DNA from: Dama dama
Taxonomy: Eukaryota; Chordata; Mammalia; Artiodactyla; Cervidae
Reading direction: 5' to 3'
Assembly: GCF_033118175.1 (NCBI RefSeq)
Contig: NC_083692.1
Location: 86,333,501 to 86,397,500, forward strand
Length of the DNA: 64,000 bases
Below, one piece after another: positions 48,301 to 60,300 of this stretch. Position 1 is the stretch's first letter; every line of letters begins with the position of its first letter. Under the pieces are notes generated by a model that made no database searches, had not been told where the DNA came from, and worked only from the letters and a program-made list of their open reading frames with translations. Made by a program: the position numbers and the translations under genes.

Positions 48301-51300
48301 TTTTACATAAAGCAGGTAACAATGTTTCATGAAGTGAACTGAGGCCTAACCAAGGTACATTATCATTGACATGAGACTAATGGGAAGTATGGGAAATGAG
48401 CCTGCAAAACAGAAAGTACTGTGTATTGCAACTTAAGTCTTGGACTACTTTCATTGCCAGTCTTGCACATTCTGAGGCAGGTTTAAAACATTTACCTGGT
48501 ACTTCTCTGCTTTCCACTTAACACATTCAACTTAGGGTTAATTTCACAGCTTATACTTTCTAGTTTGAGTAAATATTTAAAATCCTATGACCAGCATTAG
48601 GGTCACCTGAGAGCTCATTAGGGCTCAGACGGTAAAAAAATCTGCCTGCAATGCAGGAGACCCGAGCTCAATCCCAAATGTTTTCTGTTCCTATTCCTGA
48701 ATCAGACATGCGGGGACAGGAGACACCATGTGTTTTAATAAACCTTTCAGGTGATTCTGATATATACTCAGGTTTTTTTTTTTTTTTTAAATACTCAGGT
48801 TTGAGAACCACTGTACTAGAACCATCTTTTGGTATGATGAATATCATATCCAAGTGACCCCTTTAATGCATTATTCCAGGCCCTTAAGAAATACACTGAG
48901 AACAATCCAACCCATTCTTTGTACTGTTTTACAATCGTGCATAACCATTTTATTTGAGAGATCTTTTAATCCTATTTTCAAAATTAACTTTCACAATGAC
49001 TTTCTGTAAAAAAAGACCTCAGCACTTACCCTTTATTATTTAGTGGCGATGTGGGAGACAGGGAAGGACAGGTTCTCTTGGCAGATGGCTCTTCCTCTTC
49101 TTCATCTGATGAACTGTCTATGGTTAGATCAATTACCTCTACTTTCTTACTTTTATTTGAGGACTGGTGATGAGAAGCCACTTGGTGCTCTAATGTGGAG
49201 CTTAAGCATCCTGGGAGGGAATAATTGAAACACAAGGCAAAAAAAGGCCTGTGATATCTCTTTTTCTTTCCTCAGCCTATGGATTAGTCTATCAGCTATA
49301 GTTTAGACTTTATCAGTTATAGTTATATTGCTGGGGCCTAAGAAGAAAAAAGCAATAGTGGCTCTGTTCCTCTAAGCACAAGACTACTTGTATAGATTGT
49401 CAAGGATTTTTTTTTTTTAAACAATTCTGAGTTAGGACAATCAAAATGTTATGTCCACCTCACAATAAAAATAGTCTGAGAGCAAATTCACATACTACAC
49501 ATTTCCCTGTACATTACCTGATACACTGAGAAATGTTATGGTAACACTTTAGCTTCCTTACAGCAAAACACAGTGAGTAGCCAGAGAAGAAATGCAAATG
49601 AAAAAAGAATGTTCACTAACCTAATATTAAGTCTGTTAAAAATTTAAAAGGATACCATTTCAGAAGCATGACTTTACAAAAAAAAAGCTTATTAAATTAT
49701 GTTACTCTGAAACCTTATACACAAAAATTTAAAAGCTTGCAAAAGGTGAATTTAAAAAAAGCTTCACTACTTCTGAACATTTAATCAATAATTTAATAAG
49801 AGTTATTGTGCTAGCCATATATTACTGAATATTCTTAAAAAAATTTGAGTTTTAATATTGAAAACCATGCTTTAAAACAGCAAGGAGACTGCACCACCCC
49901 TTTGGAAAACCAACACTCACCATCAACTCCATTGTAAGAGGCAGAAACTTCCTGTACTTCCTTTTTTGATCTCATAGGTGCCCAAGAGCCGTCCTCCTTA
50001 AACTGTATTTCATCACAATCTGTACAGTACTTTAGGATTTCCATAAACAAGCTATAAAAAACAATTTGTCCTTTGAATATCACATTCTAAATTAAGACCT
50101 ATTAGAATTACTACTGTTCAAAAAACATTCAGACCTATTTTTTGTACAAGTATAAATGAGAAAGTACAGGGTATTATTTGTTTATAAAATCTAGGCTTAA
50201 ATAGGAAAATAGTTACTTATATTATGGTAGGTTTATGCAAGAAAATATTACATAACTGAAAAATGAGGTTTCCAGAGATTTAAAAAAAATAACATGGGGG
50301 GGAGTGTATGTTCACGGCAAGTGGGAAGAGGACAAAGAAAGAAAACTCTGTATTTCAAAAACAAAATTGTGTGTGAGTGGTATATAAATAGTGGTTATCT
50401 CTGAGAGGTAACATGGAAGATATTTATTCTTTTTCTTTAAACTTTTGAACATAATCCAAATTGCCTACAATAAGCACATCTTAGTCGAAAACTGAAGAAA
50501 TACATGCAAAAATATGTACTGAAAGATAGAACTCCTTGATAAATACCATGCAGATACTAAAAAATGAGATTTGCAAAAATGTGCAACACTAATGATCAAA
50601 TTCTTAGGTATAATGTTAAACAAAACCAAAGGATAAAAAATACTGATACTATATAATCACAATTATGGGAAAATAAAAATCAGAAAAAAATACATCTTTT
50701 TATTTGCCTGTGTTTTCCAATTTTTCTTTAGGAGTGTGTGTGTGTATGTGTGGATTTTATAATAAGAAAGAAAAATCCTAATTGATGGGGGCATCTAAAG
50801 TTATGTAATACATAGAGTTGGTAAAATATTATTCAATTTATTAGTGATCACTGATGTCTCTGAAAAATTAAACATAAAACATTTAAGTTACACATTTACT
50901 TTCCCCCATATGATTGGTCTGGCATCTTTCAAGCTCTGGGTTACACCTGTATTGATAAATGTATTCCATTCCTTATGTTATAACTTCTGGCTCCTTTGTT
51001 TCCTCAAATATTATAGATAAGATACAGTAAGCATTTTGCTAGAGAGCACAGGAAATATCAAGAATATATTTTCTTCTTTTCACAATTTTTTTTTTTATTC
51101 AGAGGGAAAAAGGGGAAAAAAAAGGAGGCTAGAGAACAGGAGAAAATTTTAAAAGACATTTGAAGATGTGTGGAAGGACAGATAAAACACTGGAATGTAA
51201 AAAAAAAGTAACTGTTGTGATGCTGTAGATGGAGAAGAAAGACAAAGACAAGTAGTTTAGGGGAAACAGAAACAAAGAGAGCGCTATTCAGGGTATTGAT

Positions 51301-54300
51301 CACTTTTAGGAGCCCACACAGCAGGGTGTAGGCCCATATAGTAAATGAAGCACCAGAAAATCTCCAAAAACAGACCTACTTTTGGTCAGCTTAGGTGAAC
51401 CAGAGTTTCACAATTCTTTCATTCTTCCTCTAAAATGGTCTGCATGTCTAGGGACAGATGGATTCATGCTAGGAAAAGGTGTAAGCTACACCCTGCTCAG
51501 AACCACTGGTCCTTTAAAATGGTAAATATCAGGAGGCACTGACAATGAGGCATGTATCTTTACAACAAGAAGACATAGTTAAAAAGGCAAAATGTTCACA
51601 ATATTAATTACTTAGAAAAATATTGATTTCTACAGTCATGAATATCCTAAAAATATATAACTCAGAAACCACTATCTATAGAATTTGAATCCCAAACCTG
51701 ATGGGTAACAAAACTGTAATAGATGGTTACCATGAAGTACAAGAAAAAACTTTAAATTGACATACCCATCAATAATAAGGTGTTCATATGGGGCCTTCTT
51801 ATCACAGACAGGACAAACCCAAGTTGGTTTTTTCTCATTCATCTGAATATAAAGAGTTGCATCAAAACACTGCAGATGAGAACATGTAAGGGCCCGACAT
51901 GGAATTGTCAGCCGCATTTTACCAAGCTTTAAAAGAGGGAGACAAAAGTTAAGTATTAGACAACCGTTGTTAAAAGTTTTTCCTGAAACAAACACAATGT
52001 GCATGTATTCTGATTTAAAGCATATTGTGTCTACTTTCAACACACTTCCTGTGAAACATCGACATGTTAAAAATTACTATTATTTCTTTAGATATTAAAA
52101 TACAGAGATTATGGAAAATCTACAGCATGGGTTATTTACCCTCAATTCACAGCTTACAGATCCACTTTTAGGGGGAAGGACCATGAATCCCTTGAAATTA
52201 CACACAAAATCTTATAAGTCTGTGCATTTTTCCAGAGACTGCTTTCACCAAATTCTTAGGGTAGTCCCAAATCCAAAAAAGAACCACTTTACTAGGTATT
52301 GGGAAAGGAAAAATGATGTCTTACTAAATGCTCAAGATACAATCAACCTGATCTCTGAATGAGAGTAATTCACAGGTCAAAACAGAATAAACACTCCCAT
52401 GTCTGGCATAATTGCCAAATGGCAGCTCTGAGAAGAAAGCCAGTTGTTCACACTCTCTTCCCTCACTGGGTACCATCACAGGCAATTCAGCAAACACCTC
52501 TGGACCTCTAGCATCTCTGGAGTGTTATGAGACTTGCTCCTCTTGCCCTGCAAACAGTGCTTCTGCTGACACAGGTCGAGTCTGTCCTATGAACAATGAG
52601 ATCTGCTTCATTTGGTCTCTGAACTGCTAGCTCTGGCTCAAAGCAGAAAAGCTGTCCCAAGACCTGCCCAGGGAGCTACCATATCACCACCTCCTTGCAT
52701 GGAGGACACTTCATACAAGTTCAGCCAGATAACCACTGCGGGGTCCCCAAAGGTCATAGTGCCCATATAGACTTCTCTACTACTTTCTATATACTATATA
52801 TATATATATACACACACTATATATCTATCTATATATATAATATACTTCTATATACTATATATAGTATATACTATATATACTTCACCTACTTTCAATAACC
52901 ATATTTTGTTTTCGCTAAATATCAGGAAAAGATTTTCACACATATTTGTGAGCTTGAAAAATATAAAGGTTTGAAAAAGTATAAAAGTTAAATAAGAAAA
53001 GAAAAAAAGATTCTTGGCTTTGAATCTCAGGAAAATGTGCAATTTCCTAGTCTACCAAGGAAACTGTCATTTGGGGTCCTAAATTATTGTTCTGGCACCA
53101 GTGACTTCCTGTGCCTCTAGGAAAGGCACTTAACCTTGCTGGGCCTCTCTTTCTATTTCTGACAGAACATGGTTTCCTCCTTACTTCAACAGGATGTAGT
53201 GATGAAGATTAAACAAGGACCCAGAATGTGCCATCGTCTTAAGAAAGGAGAAATGCCAGTGTATAGTATCAGAAGTATGAACAGGAAGGATACAGAGAAA
53301 ACCGACAGCTTCCTCCTCTGTGCTCCCAACTCCACCCTGCATATGATCACACTATTTATTTATGTGTTGCTCCTCCTCCAAGAAACACATCTGGCTCATC
53401 TCCTTATCTTCAGCACTAGGAAATGTACCTGCTACATAGACAGCAGGAAGATGGTCCTGTGTACTGATCAGGCTTCAGCTGTGCATGCTGGATAGTTCTA
53501 GGAGGCACCATTCACTTAGGGTGTGAATTTTGGATGTTACTTAGTCTCTCTGAGCCTTAGTTTTATAAAATGGGGATAAAAATAGCATCCATACCATAAG
53601 ATTGGGGGTCTAAATTGTATTCATTGCACAGGGTCTAACACATATTAAGTACTCAATATATGCCCCCCATTATTAATTAAAGTACAGAAACATATTTACT
53701 TCAAATCACTTTATGAGCTAGTAGGAGACCCACTCAAACCTCAGCCTAGTCAGTCTTCTCTTCTATGCTCACACAGTATTAAACAATTCCATTACTTCCC
53801 CTCTACACTTCTATTTAATTTTTATGATTTGATTTACCTAAGTACCTGATGAAAAGGCATACACATAAACAGAACTAGCCTTCATAACAAAAAAATCACC
53901 TATTTACCATTAGCCAAGACATACCACATTAATCTAGAAACATTTTCCCAAAACGATCTAGTTGGTGGTGCTAAATTAAATTTTTATGTCTAAAGTTCAG
54001 GCCTTAACTTATCTGGGAAGTGCAAATTCCTACTGAGTAGGTATATTTACCACTGCCTTAAAACTAAGTAGAGAGATCCTAGATGAATACAGTAATCAAA
54101 GACATGGTTCAGGTAACTACATAACTAAGTAGGCTACTTCTGACAGTTTATGAAGACAGTGGATAAGAAGATAAGATACAAAGACAGTTTCAGAATCCAA
54201 GCAAAGGCTGTAGAACTTATACTCTGAAAAGCAATTATTCTCCAAAAACCATCATCTCACATACCTTTAGCCCTAAATTCCCAGCTGTCAGTTCATCTTT

Positions 54301-57300
54301 TCATTGGGAGAGCAACTCTCAAGCCCTTATGATCAGCCACACTGACAAGTTTACCTACAGAATTTTTAAGGAACACTGCTACATGAATGACACAGGAAGG
54401 ACATGTATAAACAGGTACAAGAAAGAAGTTCAATTTGAAATGCAATTTATTAGCTGTCACACAAATGCCTTGTTTCAAAGAATTACAGAGTAATTGTTAC
54501 GTGATAACCCTCATATTCCTGACTTTTTAAAACAATCACTAAATTCTAAATACTTATCTAAGAGCGGACACTGAATTCTCTAACTTTCAGAGAGGAAGCT
54601 GAGCTTTGAACATCTTCATCTTGTAATTACAACCCCCTTTTCCCTATATGGGATGGGATGGACATTTGCATCATTTGCAAATAAACACTTTGAAAACAAC
54701 TCCCAAATAAGTTTTCTAAAGCCACTAATCTTACTATAACATAATAGTAATTAAGGATGCTTCAGGAGAAAAAAATACCCTACTTAGATATAAGTTCAAA
54801 CCAGCTTATACCAAAAGGACTCTAAAAACATCAAGAATATATGTACTTTTCCTTTGTAAAAAGAAAAGAACAGTGTGAACTGTTGTTTTACAACTTTTTC
54901 ATCATTAAGTATTTCATGAATAAATCTTCAAAGAGTTTCTTTTTCCTTTTCTTCTATCACCTCCAAGTCATTTGCATTTGAGTTTACAGGTCTAGGGAGT
55001 ACCTCACAAAGCAGGTTCACAAATATTCTTCCAGTTCTATTTTTAATAAATCAGAGCTAAAAGATTCCCAAAGAGCAAAAGCATTTTTAATTATTTTCAT
55101 TGCCTTTAGCTAAACAGCACACAAACAACAGAAACTCATTTATTTTGAGCTGTGTATATCACAACAGGGCAATTCAAATGCACAGTCAGACATCATATTT
55201 ACATATTTCAAAGGGAACAAATCTCTTTTATTATTCTATAAATTTGATATATAGATGAGTTGTCATTATGAAGTTTTACTTTTTAGAGTAAAAACCTACC
55301 TAAAATATAAGCATTACTGTTCCAGAATAATTGTAAAGATATTGTTTCTTAGGTCAAATAGAAATCCATAAAAGTATTATAATTATGGATTATATATAGA
55401 GAGAGTAGTTTTTCCTACGATCTGAATTTTGAAAGCATAAGTCAATTTAAAATGAACTGCTATAGTTGCTGAAACTAAAAAAGGGGATATGGAAAGAAAA
55501 ATTTTAAATTGGCCCATTAAATTAAGAGGTACAAGGAGCAAAACATGATTAGTATTTTGTAATAATATAAAGATCACCTGAACTATGAAATTCAAAACTA
55601 GTTCTATAAATAAGAACATCAAGATTTATATTGTAGTGCTTATTTATACAAATAAACGCTTCATCTAAATGTTAAACGATACAAACATCATATATATTAA
55701 CACAACTGTAAACATTTTTAAAATGAGAATGCATAAAAAAAAAGACCCCTTCCAGTGATTTAAATGGAAAATGAAGCTTATGCACATTCCTGAATTTCTC
55801 ATATTCTCTAAACTGGTATTTTATAATGGAACGGGGTGGCAAGAAATCACATCAAAGCAGAGGGTGGATAAATAGGTGTTTGGAAGAAAGAGGGTATGAT
55901 ACGTATACAACTTAAAAAAACTGTCTTCTCGCCCTCCACTAACCTGGACTGTGAACCATTTTTCTAAATGTTAAAAAATACCACACTCCTTTACATCATA
56001 GTCTATTATACCGTCTGATTAACTTAAGAATCCATCCCAGGTTCCTCCAGCCAATAACTTTTATTGTACAAAAAATTTAACATTAAATCTACCACCTTAA
56101 CCATCTTAAAGTGTACAATTCAATAATACTGTGTTCACACTACTGTATGACACATCTCTAGAACTTTTTTATCTAGCACCACTGAAACCCTCCGCCCAGC
56201 CCGTAGTAATTGTCTATTTTCTGTTTCCATGATTTTGACTACTTTAGATACCTCATGAGTGGAAGCATATGGTATTTATGCTTTTGTGACTAGCTTATTT
56301 TGCTTACTGTAATATTATCAAGGCTTATCCACCTTGTAGCATATGACAGGATTTCCTTCTTTTTTTCATGTTGCATACATAATATATCATATTTTATTTG
56401 TTCACCTCTTGATGGACATTTGGGTTGCCTCCACCTCTTGGCTATTGTGAATAACGTTGTGATGAATGCGGTTATGCAAATTATTTCTTCGAGATCTTAC
56501 TTTGAATTCTTTTAGATATATGAATTGATGGCTCACATATTCATTTTATTTTTAACTTTCTGAGGCACCTCCACACGGCTGTCCATAATGGCTACAGCAC
56601 TTTCTATTCCCATCAAGAGCGCACCAGGGTTCCAGTGTCTGCGGCCCCCTTACTGACACTTGTTATCTTGTTTTTTTGATTGGAGCTAACCTGATGGGCA
56701 TGAAGTGGTTATCTCATATGTGCTTTCGATATGCATCTCCTTAATGACGAGCACTGTTGAACATCTTTCCATGGGCTGCTGGCCATCTATGTATCTTCTT
56801 TGGAGAAAGGTCTATTTAAGTCCTTTGCCTATTTTTAATCAGGTTTTTTTTTTGTTTGTTTGTTTGTTTGTTTTTTTGCTGTTGGGTTGCAGAAGTTCCT
56901 TATATATTCTGGATATTGACCCCTTCTCAGGTATAAAATTCTCAATTATTTTCTCCCATTCCCTAAGCTGTTTTTTCACTCTGTTAATAGTTTCCTTTCA
57001 TAAGCAGAAGTTTTTAAGTTTGGTGCAGTCCTGTTGGTCTGTTTTTGCTTTTGTCACTTGTGATTTTAGGTGATATCCAAGAAGTAATTGCCAAATTCAA
57101 CTGAAGCTTTCCCCCCATGTTTCTTCTGGGAATGTAACAATTAAAGGTATTATGGTTTAGATATTAAATCTATGTTGAGTTAATTTTGAGGGTCCAACTT
57201 CATTATTCTGCATGTGAATATCCAGTTTTCCCAATGCCATTTGTTTAGAGACTATCTTTTTCCCATCATGCAGTATTGGCACTCCTAGGCATTTGATCAT

Positions 57301-60300
57301 ATATGCTGCAAAAATCTGTTTTTGGGCCACTGGTCTATATTATCTATTAATATCATTATGTCAATACTACACCATCTTAATTACTATTGCTTTCTAGCAT
57401 GTTTTGAAATCAGGGAATGGAAGAGCTCAAACTCTGTTTTCATTAAAATTGCTTTGGTTACTCGGAGTCCCTTGAGATTTCATAAAAATTTTAGGATTTT
57501 TTTTTAAAATTTCTGCAAAACATGCCAATGGGACTTGATAAGAACAACAATGAATCTGTAAATCACTTTGGTAGTATGGACATTTTAACAATGTTAAGTT
57601 TTCTAGTCCATAATTATAGGATGTCTCATTTATTTCTATATTCTCTGAATTTTTGCAATGTTTTATAGTTTTCAATCTTCTTGGTTGAGTTTAATCCTAA
57701 ATATTTTATCCTTTTGGATGCTATAGTAAATGGGAGGCTCAGACGGTGAAGTATCTGCCTACAATGCGGGAGACCCAGGTTTGATTCCTGGGTCGGGAAG
57801 ATCCCCTGGAGAAGGAATGGCAACCCACTCCAGTACTCTTGCCTGGAAAATCCCATGGATGGAAGAGCCTGGTGGGCTACAGCCCATGGGGTCGTAAAGA
57901 GTCGGATACAACTGAGTGACTTCACTTTCTTTTCTTTCTTTGTTTCCTCTTCAGTTTGGTCACTTAGTTCCTTTTCAGAAAGACTTAACTTTTTAAAATT
58001 TTATTTATTTATTTTTGGCTGTGCTGGATCTTTGTTGCTGCATGGACTTTCTCTAGCTGGGGCGAGTGGGGGCTACTCTTTGCTGCAGCATGTGGGATTT
58101 TCACCGCTGTTGCTTCTCTTGTGGAGCACTGGCTCTAGGGCACACAGGCTTCAGTAGTTGCGGCTCTAGGCGCTAGAGCACAAGCTCAATAGCTGTGGCA
58201 CACGGGCTGAGTTGCTCTGCAGCATGTAGGATCTTCCTGGATCAGGAATCCAATCCGTGTCCCCTACATTGGTAGGTGGATTCTTTCCACTGAGCCACCA
58301 GGGAAGCCCAAAAGGCCACTAACGTTTGACTGCTACTTTGTGCTGATTTTGACTATAACTTTGTTAGTTCTAACAAGTTTTTTGTTTGTTTGAGGAATCT
58401 TAAGGGGAGTTTTCTACATAAAAGATCATGTCATCAGAAAACAGAAGTTATTCTACTTCTTCCTTTCCAATCTACCACCAGCCCAAATGTTCTGGCTAGA
58501 ACTTCCAGTACTATGTTGAACAGCAGTGGTGCAAATGGGCATCCTTGTCTTGTTCCTTACCTTGGAGGAACAGCTTTCAAGTCTTTCCACATTGAGTATA
58601 ATGCTCATTGTGGGCTTTTCATATATGGCTTTTAATATGTTGAGGAAGCATCCTCCTATTTCTAGTTTGCTGAGTATTTTTATCATGAAAGGGTGTTGAA
58701 TTTTATTAAATGCTTTTGTAAGTTTTTTCTATATTGACTGAGATGTGGGTTTTGTGCTCCATTTTGTTAATGTGCTCTATTACAATGATTTATTTTTGTA
58801 TGCTGAACCAGTCTTACAATTCCAGCTACGAATTCCACTTGGTCTGGTATGTGATTATTCTAATGCACTGGTGAATTCAGTTTGCTAAGAATTTTGTTCA
58901 AAGTTTTTGCATCATTATTCATCAGGGATACTGGTATGCAGTTTTCTAGTTTGTTTCATTTTGTCTTGTCTTGTGTCTTTGTGTGGTTTTTGGGATCAGT
59001 AACACTATCCTCAAAGAATGAGTTTGGGAGTGTTCTTTCTTTAATTCTTTCTAAGAGTTTGAAAAGGCTTGGTGTTAATTCTTTAAATGTTTGGTAGGAT
59101 TCTCCACTGAAGCCAAGGGGTCCTAGCCTTTTCTTTGTTGGGAGGTTTTTCATTGCTGCTTCAATCTCCTCACTAGTTAGAAGTCTGTTCAGATTTCTTA
59201 TTTCTCCATGATTCAATCTTGGTAGATTATATGCTTGCAGGAATTTATCTACTTCTTCTAGATTATCTAATTTGCTGGCATAACAGTCTCATAATCCTTT
59301 TGATTTCTGTGACATCTGTTATAATGTCTCTTCTTTCATTTCTAATTCTACCTATCTGAATCTTTCTTCTTTTTTCTTAGTTTAGTTAGCTAAGGGCTTG
59401 TCAATTTTGTTGATCTTTCAAAAACCAACTCTTAGTCTCGTGACTTTTTTTGGACTGTTTTTCCAGTCTCTATTTCATTTATCTCTTTTCTAATCTTTAT
59501 TCTTTCCGTGTGCTGACTTCGGCTTTAGTTTTCTAGTTCCTTGAGGTACAAGATTAGCTTGTTGATTTGACTTCTTTCTTAACGTAAGCATTTACTGCTA
59601 TAAACTTTCCTCTTCCTACTATTTCTGCTGCATCTTATAAATTTTGGTATACTGTATTTTTATTTTCATTTGTCTTCAAATATTTTCTAAATGCCCTGTG
59701 ACCTCTTCTTTGATTCATCGGTTGAGAATGTATTATTAAATTTCCACATGCTTGTGGATTTTCCTGTTTTCTTCCTGTTACTGATTTCTAGTTTCATCAC
59801 ATTGTGATCAAAGAAGATATTTTATATGATTTTAATCTTACATTTGTTAGGACTTGTTTTGTAGCCTAACCCATGCTCTATCTTAGAGAACGTTCTGTGT
59901 GCCCTTGAGAAGAATGTGTATTCTGCTTCGTTGGGTGCAGCATATCTGTTAGGTCCAACTGGTATACAGTGTTGATTAAGCTCTTTGCTTACTTACTGAT
60001 CTTCTGTCTGGTTGTTCTATCAATAACCAAAGGTGGGGTATCAAAGTCTACTACTATTAATATTATTGTGTTGCTGTCTATTTCTCCCTTCAGTCCTGTC
60101 AACTACTGAATCATATACGTGGGAAAGAATTTAAAATAATTACACAGGGACTCCCCTGGCAGTCCAGGGGTTAGGACTCTGCCTTTCCAATGCAGAGGGC
60201 ACGGGTTTGATCCCTGGTTGGGGAACTAAGACCCCATATGCCACGTGGCATGGCAAATAGAAAAAAAAAAAAAAACCCAAAACCCAAACAAACAAAAATC

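Larger units (their letters stand above)
48592..48825 (+). mobile_element. Old hAT-type (MER5A-like) relic
   Basis: The ends CAGCATTAGGGTCACCTGAG and CAGGTTTGAGAACCACTG fit the MER5A family of non-autonomous Charlie elements. Interrupted by a Bov-tA 5' fragment (48620-48676) and by a T-tract insertion (48776-48790). Confidence 0.6.
56040..60130 (-). mobile_element. L1 LINE fragment, old, minus strand, interrupted by two SINEs
   Basis: Reverse-complement L1: 3'UTR-like TTTAACATTAAATCTACCAC at the left, then degenerate ORF2 sequence (TATATATTCTGGATATTGACC, ATGTTGAACAGCAGTGGTGC) to about 60130. Many stops and frameshifts. Bov-tA (57728-57945) and CHR (57996-58310) insertions interrupt it. It lies in the 9.9 kb PIAS1 intron before the SP-RING exon, in the same orientation as the gene. 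Confidence 0.85.

Noticed and set aside
52788..52880. TA repeat as a replication origin or cruciform
   Set aside because: It can form hairpins, but this is a common microsatellite type and nothing else points to a function.
58956..59216. 86-codon ORF with reverse-transcriptase-like sequence
   Set aside because: A piece of the degenerate L1 ORF2, not a gene.
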